In this document: piece by piece, positions 58,187-64,000 of the stretch
Position numbering within the stretch: position 1 is the stretch's first letter
Layout of the letters: each line of letters begins with the position of its first letter
Assembly (NCBI GenBank): GCA_913049915.1
Contig: CAJWZC010000003.1
Span: 26,714 to 90,713, forward strand
Reading direction: 5' to 3'
Length of the DNA stretch: 64,000 nucleotides
Source: an uncultured Colwellia sp.
GTDB taxonomy: Bacteria > Pseudomonadota > Gammaproteobacteria > Enterobacterales > Alteromonadaceae
Program-made: the position numbers and the translations under genes
The notes under the pieces: generated by a model
Seen by the model: the letters and a program-made list of their open reading frames with translations, nothing else
Told to the model about the DNA's origin: nothing
Database searches by the model: none

Positions 58187-58886
58187 TTTGACTTAAAACG
58201 TCCTATGGAAATAAAGGTTTATCTAAGCTTAGTCCGTTTCTAGTGACATAGTCCATTGAACAACATTTTAATGGTAGTAATAAAAATATTATTTGGACCC
58301 TGCATCCATTATCTGAGATATAGTCAACCAGCATGATCATATCTTGTAAACGTACATGCATGTACTAAAAGTTAGGAATGATTGACCTATTTTTATATAA
58401 AGTTGATATTTTCCATTTTGGACTTCAAATACTTTATTAGACACAAAGTAAGTTATATTGTAGCTTCTATTCAGTAAGTGAATGTCTATACTCTACTACT
58501 ATTGCACAGAAAAATAATAACTAACTTATTATACCGCGATAACAAGACCCATCAAATTTTTATGCCTGATATGCACATAAAGTGAGCCGATTTTGTAAAT
58601 ACTGGAAAGGCGCTTGAACGTTTAGTAGGAGATATGATTTTTTGATTAACTAAACGAAAATAGAGGTGATTTATAATTCAAACTATTAGTTCTACTTTAA
58701 GGTAATATCGAGACAGTAAATATATAAAAACAGTAAAGTTAATCAAGTGACCCCGATACTAGAATATGTACGATTCTTTGAGTTTGTTAACAGTATTTAG
58801 AGTCACTTTTACAACTAATATACAATAAGGTGATTTTATGAAATGTTAGTTTATTGTGTATTCTAAGAGGGGAATTAACTAAAAAG
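58187..58886. other. Intergenic region, no gene seen
   Basis: About 700 bp, AT-rich. Its last ~90 bp (from about 58800) resemble the sequence just downstream of the tRNA-Pro at the right edge (shared tttatgaa..., tttatt-tgtatt and aaaaagtg blocks). Confidence 0.5.
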
Positions 58887-58950
58887 TGCTCGGTGATGCA
58901 AGATTCGAACTTCCGACCCCTTGGTCCCAAACCAAGAGCGCTAGTTACCG
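58887..58950 (-). pseudogene. tRNA-Pro(UGG) pseudogene lacking most of the D arm
   Basis: The minus strand reads CGGTAACTAGCGC then CTTGG-TTTGGGA-CCAAG (anticodon UGG), a T arm with TTCGAAT and ATCACCG-A-GCA. The D loop and one side of its stem are missing between what would be two TAGCGC copies. The T stem has a mismatch and the 3' end reads GCA instead of CCA. It is a degenerate copy of the tRNA at 63950-64000. Confidence 0.82.
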
Positions 58951-59349
58951 ACATTTTATAATTTTTTATTTCTACTTTAGGCAGAGGTAAAAGATGCGGT
59001 AGCTAAAGGGACTTGAACCTTCAATAACCAGAATCATAATGAGGTTATTGGTATAGCATTTGCTTAGATTAACGTTTATCAAGTTAGATGTTAGGTGTAT
59101 CGCTCATATCATAACCTGTATTTAGGCGTAATTTATTAGCTTGATAAACTCACAGAACAGTCTTAGAGTAGATTTTATTATTTATATCAGCTTTTTAAAA
59201 AATTATGTACAAATCCCTAATGTGCCAGTGTATTGCTTACCCTGTTACCAGGGGATTTATTGTTATTAGTCAACGTCGAAGTTTAAATAATATTATAAAA
59301 TCATTAGCTTAAATTTTCATGATTACTGTATACAGTTCCTCTGAAGTAT
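58951..59349. other. Region between tRNA relics and a LysR relic
   Basis: It holds the tRNA-His-like relic (58995-59047). The rest is unassigned AT-rich DNA. Confidence 0.4.
58995..59047 (-). pseudogene. tRNA-His-like relic (3' half)
   Basis: The minus strand ends ATTATGATTCTGG ... GGTTCAAGTCCC ... TTTAGCTACC-GCA. This resembles the anticodon loop (TTGTGAT in His), T loop, acceptor and C73 discriminator of tRNA-His. The anticodon stem is broken and the 5' half is unrecognisable. Position upstream of the tRNA-Pro relic matches the common Arg-His-Leu-Pro tRNA operon with Leu lost. Confidence 0.55.
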
Positions 59350-59547
59350 ATGAAAACTGACCTGCTGGCGCTAATGAAGATAATCGTTTTGCAAGCAACC
59401 AGCTTAGAAAAATTGAGCTATGTGGTCGTAAGTGGTTTAGGGATAATATTACTGCCAGCATTAGCTGTACAAGGTGATTTAGCCAGCTATTCTATTATTT
59501 ATAGCCCTTTTTATACTGTTTTTGTACTCATAAGGCCCAATTATTGA
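59350..59547 (+). pseudogene. C-terminal fragment of a LysR/OxyR-type regulator
   Basis: This 65-codon frame contains LQATSLEKLSYVVVSGLGIILLPALAV. It matches the 'ATSLETLR-x-MVAxGxGITLLPALAV' segment of OxyR-like LysR effector domains. No HTH or earlier domain is present upstream. Related residues continue past the stop to about 59610. Confidence 0.65.
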
Positions 59548-59706
59548 CGTATGGATTGTGTTCGTGCTGTGGTAGGAAGTCCCTTATTAATAGCTTTTGA
59601 AAGGTAGTAGGCTTTATTAGCTTTATGATAACCCATTACTGATTTTGAGCGAACTCACCACTAAGAATTTTTAATTGAGCCATAGTGGTAAGCTACTCTG
59701 GTTAAC

Positions 59707-62547
59707 TTACCCCTTAAAGACCTTAAGTAACTCTTTAGCGACATCGTCGGCAACATCTTTCGCGAGTTCGTTAAAGCCTTTTTCAAGTACCTCAAGGTTT
59801 TCTTTATAAACGTGATGCTTGCCATGGATATCAACATCAATAATTAAGGTAGGAGCATCACCTTCTTTACCTGCGGTTATTAGACCTTTTAAACTGCCCT
59901 TAGCTTCAAGTGAGTTTATTTTTAGAGCGGTTAAGCCATTAGCTACGGCTTTTAAGGCTTTTTCTATACCTTTGTTGGTGGCGTGTGCAGCGGTTAGTAC
60001 CCCTTTTGCCGCTTGTAAAGCAGCTGTTTCAGAAACTAATTCCGCTTCTAATTTAACGACGGTTGGGTCTAAATCAACAGGCACTATTTTAACTGCTTTA
60101 TCTGCGGTTTTTAACACACCTTCTGCGGTTTTCAATGAGACTTCTTCAGCGCCTGCAGCCGTTTTGTGTTCGCCTGCTTTAACACCATCTTTAGCTGCTT
60201 TACCAAACTTCCAATGCTCTGCATCTTTTTTAGCATCATGGCTATATTTTTTAGCTTCTTTATTATTGTAATCAATAGTCTTTTTGAGACTATTGACCTT
60301 GTCTTCATCGTGTTTAATACTTTTAGATGCATAATTGTAACGTTTCTGCGCTTTATCCTTTGCTTCTTTTATTTTTTTGTTTAGGCCGTTAACATCTTTT
60401 TGTTTTGCATCAAGTGTATGTTGTGCCCTACTGATATCTTTATCACCTTGTTTCAAGCCTTTTAAAGCAGCGTTAACCAAAGAGCGAAAAATCTTATCGT
60501 ATTTTGTGGCTAATTTGGCATCAAAATCAAGATCACTGCCTGCACTTAAGTGGTGGCCGGTAGACTTAACCGTTAATGCCGCATCAAAAGCGCCACCAAA
60601 TCGAGTGTCAGAGGATAATATTACTTGCTTGGGCTCAATATCAATAACATACTTTTCTTCAAAGTTTTTAAATAACTCAATATCACCCGCCATATAAAAT
60701 TTAGCATCAACCTCTGGTCCCGCTTGCACAGTTAACTCAGCATTTTTAAGATTGAGAGGACCGAACTTGAATGGGTCTAAGGTACCATTTAAAGAAAGTC
60801 CATCGGTTGACGCATAACCTTTCGCGTTACCTAGTTCTTTTTTATCAAATAACAGTGTGGCCTTTAAGGCAATACCTGCGCCCTGAATATCTAATTCATC
60901 AGTTAGGTCATCAGGTAAAGAAGCGCCAGGAGTCATAAAGGCAAAAGCTAAATCTTTTAAACCTACTGACATAGGTTTAAAACCACCTCCTTTAGGTTTT
61001 GCGCGCTTGTTAGCATCTATAATTAAGTTATTAAAACTCAACTTTTTGGCAGTACCTGCCAATGCTATTGCGGTAGGCAACCCTAACGCTTCAGGTGAAA
61101 GTACCATATCAGCAGCTACAGTTACCTTTTCAGAGCCCATCTTTACTGTACCCTCCAAGCTTAAATCAAAGCTACCTGTTTCATTAATCCCTGCACTTAA
61201 TGACGTATTTTCAATGACTAAATTTTTAATGCCCATCGCATTTTTCCAGTCACCTTTCATATCACCCGAGACAAAAACTTCAACTTCAGTATCGTTTTCT
61301 TTTAAACCAAAATCGACATCAAATTCTAAATCATTGCCTTTATGTTGCTTCATTTTGACTACTGTTTTAAATCCAAGTCCAGCCTGGTTTTCAGATAACG
61401 ACATAAAAAATTCGACATTCGCATCTTTAAGTTTTAAAAATTTAAAATCATGATTGTTTGGGGCATCCATATCAACATTAATTTCAACACTTGGCTTAGA
61501 TGAGAAAAGGTTTTTAATTTCGCCATCTACGTCTAATTGTGCTTTTCCTAAACCTATTTTAGCCAAGGCTTTTTGTACATCCTTGGGTGCCTGCGCAACG
61601 TTGAATTCAGCCATGAGGCTCATGCCTTGACCTAAATCTAAGTCGTCATCAGGCAGGTTACTATCAACCATAAAAAAATTTTGTACAGCTAAAGGTAGGT
61701 CATCATAAGTACCAGATAAACCCTCTGTTGAGTTAATCATACGCATTTTAGGTAGGCCTATATCTTTAAGGAAACTTTTATGGATCCCGGTAATATCTGT
61801 TAATGTCACTGGTTTTTCGAATTTCAAACCAATATTCCAACCTTTATTTTCATGATCATAAAAGACTACGGCATCCACCTTCTTCTTGAGAATATCTATA
61901 GTACCGCCTATGGTATCGAGAGAAATTACTGGCGATTCAATGGCGAAATGCTTTACGTCAGGTATTTTTTTAAACTCTTTGAAATCAGCTAAAGAAAAAC
62001 GGTGTCCAGTGAGTGCTAACGTGAAATCAGATATTTCTTTATCTTCAACGGCGATATCAATATTCACATCTATATTATCGTTTTTTTTCTTAAATATACC
62101 GCCAAGTTCACCTGATAGGGTAAGTGCTATATCATCACTATCTATCGTTAATGATAAACCTAATTCACTTAATTCCAGCATGGTCATACCAAAAGCATTT
62201 TTCCAATCAATTTTATCCTTTTCGTTAGAGGTAAAGACGAATTTTTTGTCTTTGAGGGCATCAGCATCAACAGAACCAGTAAAATTTAATTTGTGTCCAC
62301 CAAATTTTGCTGGAAAATGTAAACCTATGGCATTGTCACTTACTACGATAAAGGAAGGTAATTTTTTAATACCAACATCTTTTAATGCCTGTTTGATGGT
62401 AGCTTGTTGTGCGGAAAGCCCTTGAGAAATAAAGAGTAGAGAAAATAACATTAAGGAGTAAAAATATTTTTTTCTAAAACCTGTTACAAAGTGACATAGT
62501 GTGTTTGTTTTTTTATTGATCGTCATTGATTTATCTCTACTATCCAT
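59707..62547 (-). CDS. Large exported repetitive protein of unknown function (946 aa)
   Basis: I recognise no family. An N-terminal membrane segment/signal (YFYSLMLFSLLFISQGLSA, about 29-46) suggests export. Residues 50-680 are beta-rich with long-range internal repeats: DWKNAFGM (about 114) and DWKNAMGI (about 433); LPDDDLDLGQGMSL (about 299) and LPDDLTDELDIQGAGIAL (about 544). Residues 690-870 are Lys/Ala-rich and helical, probably coiled coil (LDAKQKDVNGLNKKIKEAKD). A short beta segment and a final amphipathic helix close the chain. An alternative start is the ATG at 62526. It lies 70 bp after a lipoprotein gene on the same strand, so they probably act together in the envelope. Confidence 0.8.
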   Translation of the reverse strand: MDSRDKSMTINKKTNTLCHFVTGFRKKYFYSLMLFSLLFISQGLSAQQATIKQALKDVGIKKLPSFIVVSDNAIGLHFPAKFGGHKLNFTGSVDADALKDKKFVFTSNEKDKIDWKNAFGMTMLELSELGLSLTIDSDDIALTLSGELGGIFKKKNDNIDVNIDIAVEDKEISDFTLALTGHRFSLADFKEFKKIPDVKHFAIESPVISLDTIGGTIDILKKKVDAVVFYDHENKGWNIGLKFEKPVTLTDITGIHKSFLKDIGLPKMRMINSTEGLSGTYDDLPLAVQNFFMVDSNLPDDDLDLGQGMSLMAEFNVAQAPKDVQKALAKIGLGKAQLDVDGEIKNLFSSKPSVEINVDMDAPNNHDFKFLKLKDANVEFFMSLSENQAGLGFKTVVKMKQHKGNDLEFDVDFGLKENDTEVEVFVSGDMKGDWKNAMGIKNLVIENTSLSAGINETGSFDLSLEGTVKMGSEKVTVAADMVLSPEALGLPTAIALAGTAKKLSFNNLIIDANKRAKPKGGGFKPMSVGLKDLAFAFMTPGASLPDDLTDELDIQGAGIALKATLLFDKKELGNAKGYASTDGLSLNGTLDPFKFGPLNLKNAELTVQAGPEVDAKFYMAGDIELFKNFEEKYVIDIEPKQVILSSDTRFGGAFDAALTVKSTGHHLSAGSDLDFDAKLATKYDKIFRSLVNAALKGLKQGDKDISRAQHTLDAKQKDVNGLNKKIKEAKDKAQKRYNYASKSIKHDEDKVNSLKKTIDYNNKEAKKYSHDAKKDAEHWKFGKAAKDGVKAGEHKTAAGAEEVSLKTAEGVLKTADKAVKIVPVDLDPTVVKLEAELVSETAALQAAKGVLTAAHATNKGIEKALKAVANGLTALKINSLEAKGSLKGLITAGKEGDAPTLIIDVDIHGKHHVYKENLEVLEKGFNELAKDVADDVAKELLKVFKG

Positions 62548-62617
62548 TCGTGAAATACTTGTACTATGCTGTTTTTTTTAGTAGCTATTACATGACGTAG
62601 TTAACGTTTGTAATGAG

Positions 62618-63268
62618 TTAATTGTCATTAGAGTCGTAAGTATCATCATCAGAATCATCAGAACTATTACTAGCAGCGTCGGAGCTATTTTTTAATGTTT
62701 TATCATTACTTAAAACAACAGGGGGATTAGCATTATTGACGGCTTGAGTGCCAGAAGCATTGACTGATAGGCCACTAGTATCTTGAATAGTATCACCGAC
62801 AGTAATTGTAGTATTTTGTGCTTCACTTGCCCACACATTACCAATAGTCTTTAAGGTTTGTTGATATAAGCTTATAGCTTCTTGTTTGTTTAAATCAAAA
62901 TTGGTTGAAAATTCACAGGTACGGTAAAACATCTCTCTGGCCATTAATATCGCAGGTGTTCTGCCAGCCATTTCAACCTCATCTGAGTTATCTTGTGCTG
63001 ATACTTGATCACTGCTAGTATTAATGAAAGAGTAGTTAATATCAGCGTCATCACCTTTGTCGTAAGCAACATCAGGCATAGGTTGACTACATAGCTGATA
63101 ATTTGCTGATTGGCTTCGAACAAAAGTTTGTGAAGTACCTGCCGTAACTGAAATTGAACTGTCGGGCTCAATGTTGAACCTTTTTGGTGAGGGCTTTTCA
63201 ATAGAGCTACAAGCAGAAGTTAGAGAAGCAACTATAACAATGGCTATACATTTATAGGAAGACATCAT
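62618..63268 (-). CDS. Lipoprotein of unknown function (216 aa)
   Basis: The signal peptide ends in the lipobox LTSAC at about residue 20 (MSSYKCIAIVIVASLTSACSS), so it should be lipidated. +2 is Ser, favouring the outer membrane. The mature part has two more cysteines (YQLCSQPM, YRTCEFST) and a helical ILMAREMFYRTCEF segment. A very acidic Ser/Asp-rich tail follows (SSDDSDDDTYDSNDN). The function is unknown. It is the first gene of a two-gene unit with the 946-aa protein. Confidence 0.8.
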   Translation of the reverse strand: MMSSYKCIAIVIVASLTSACSSIEKPSPKRFNIEPDSSISVTAGTSQTFVRSQSANYQLCSQPMPDVAYDKGDDADINYSFINTSSDQVSAQDNSDEVEMAGRTPAILMAREMFYRTCEFSTNFDLNKQEAISLYQQTLKTIGNVWASEAQNTTITVGDTIQDTSGLSVNASGTQAVNNANPPVVLSNDKTLKNSSDAASNSSDDSDDDTYDSNDN

Positions 63269-63519
63269 AATTTACCGTTAATTAAAAGTTTTAAGGTTGA
63301 GACATATTTTTAATTTAGCTAAATAAGCCCTCAATAGAATATAATTTTTCAACTACTGCTTAGTTGTACTATTAAATTGTTAGTAACATCCCCAACCCAG
63401 AGATTTTCAGTTATACAATAAGTAGAGCATACTTTTAGTGATTTACCTACGAGTTAAATTATAGTACTTCTGAGGTGGTCAATGATATAACTAGATTTTC
63501 TAGAACCATATTGTAATGT

Positions 63520-63768
63520 TTACCTGTTGTACAACCATGTTTCTAAATCTCTTTTTGCCATTGGCCTGGCATAAATATAGCCTTGAATAGCAAAGACATT
63601 GTGCTGAGCGAGATAACTGACTTGTGATAGCTCTTCAACCCCTTCGGCAATAGTTTGTAATTGTGAGGTTTGAGCGAAAGAAATAATAGCTTCTAGTACT
63701 GAGGCTTTAACGTCATCACTATCAATAGTATCAATAAACATTTTATCTATTTTAAGTGTAGCAATTCA
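63520..63768 (-). pseudogene. C-terminal fragment of an EAL-domain phosphodiesterase
   Basis: The frame after an in-frame TGA reads IATLKIDKMFIDTIDSDDVK ... TIAEGVEELSQVSYL ... IQGYIYARPM. This is the last third of an EAL domain. The substrate-binding KxD (KIDK) and E-G-V-E survive, but the EAL motif and everything before it are missing. The track ORF is its tail. Confidence 0.75.
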
Positions 63769-63949
63769 AATCAGCAGAATTTAATCACCCTAAACCAATG
63801 TTAACGAAATACATTGCATCTTAGCACGAGTTGACAGTAATGAGATTATTATAGATTTACATGAGTACAGGATATGTACAGGAGCAGTTTATGAAGTTGA
63901 TATTTATTATGTATTTTACAAGTGAATTTTCAGGGAGGTATTCAAAAAG

Positions 63950-64000
63950 TGGTCGGTGATGCAAGATTCGAACTTGCGACCCCTTGGACCCAAACCAAGT
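63950..64000 (-). tRNA. tRNA-Pro(UGG), 3' part (runs off the right edge)
   Basis: The minus strand shows an anticodon arm CTTGG-TTTGGGT-CCAAG (anticodon UGG), a perfect T stem GCAAG / CTTGC with loop TTCGAAT, acceptor ATCACCG, discriminator A and encoded CCA. All stems pair, unlike the copy at 58887. The 5' half is beyond the window. It is probably the last gene of an Arg-His-Leu-Pro type operon. Confidence 0.9.

Noticed and set aside
59819-62425. Several long + strand ORFs opposite the 946-aa gene
   Set aside because: Ser/Pro/Leu-rich shadows created by the Lys/Asp/Leu-rich coding strand; none has a plausible start or family.

Overview
This is an AT-rich chromosomal window from a marine gammaproteobacterium. 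The conserved gene set (engB, ubiE-ubiJ-ubiB, a LetA/LetB-type MCE system, glutathione-dependent formaldehyde detoxification, a cold-shock protein, a PEP-CTERM protein) and the style of its intergenic repeats point to the Alteromonadales, most likely Colwelliaceae (Colwellia or a relative). That placement is inference from recognised families, not a database match.

Layout. 1-2.4 kb: edge of a CBS-domain protein, an MTHFR-family protein and a small ORF. 2.8-7.3 kb: an xdhC / cytidylyltransferase / [2Fe-2S] / Tat-exported molybdopterin oxidoreductase operon with a MITE-like repeat just upstream. 7.7-12.1 kb: an envelope lipid-transport operon, a split LetA (two ORFs) plus a LetB-like protein in which I count eight MCE domains. 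12.5-16.4 kb: a three-heme cytochrome c4-like protein, divergent engB and an ABC exporter. 17-20.2 kb: a frameshifted PEP-CTERM gene, a VF530 protein, a glutaredoxin and long repeat-bearing gaps. 20.7-25.5 kb: S-formylglutathione hydrolase and class III alcohol dehydrogenase, a LysR regulator, tandem small ORFs and an MBL hydrolase. 25.6-31.9 kb: a decayed HDOD gene and a TetR/MFP/RND efflux operon. 32.2-35.1 kb: a GNAT/DUF2750 pair and a TonB / ECF sigma / anti-sigma-like TonB operon preceded by a candidate small RNA or attenuator. 35.7-38.9 kb: ubiE-ubiJ-ubiB. 39.6-42.8 kb: cold-shock gene and a yeiE/yeiH-like pair.

43-52 kb is dominated by gene decay. Recognisable dead genes are LysR, an FAD/Fe-S D-lactate dehydrogenase tail, UspA, and a large two-component-propeller/GGDEF protein, between an intact GMC oxidoreductase and an intact diguanylate cyclase. 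52.3-58.2 kb carries a quinone/redox-stress module resembling E. coli yqjG-yqjF-yhaJ plus pirin, with a duplicated DoxX gene, a broken TauE gene and a flavodoxin. 58.8-59.6 kb holds decayed tRNA-Pro and tRNA-His copies and a LysR/OxyR-type tail. 59.7-63.3 kb is a lipoprotein plus a 946-residue repetitive exported protein that I cannot assign. The window ends in an EAL remnant and the 3' part of an apparently intact tRNA-Pro(UGG).

No intact insertion sequence, prophage or CRISPR array was seen. The best candidates for undescribed biology are the 946-aa protein/lipoprotein operon, the TonB-sigma-TonB switch with its leader RNA, and the 8-MCE LetB. The tRNA cluster relic and the DoxX duplication are the clearest records of past rearrangement.
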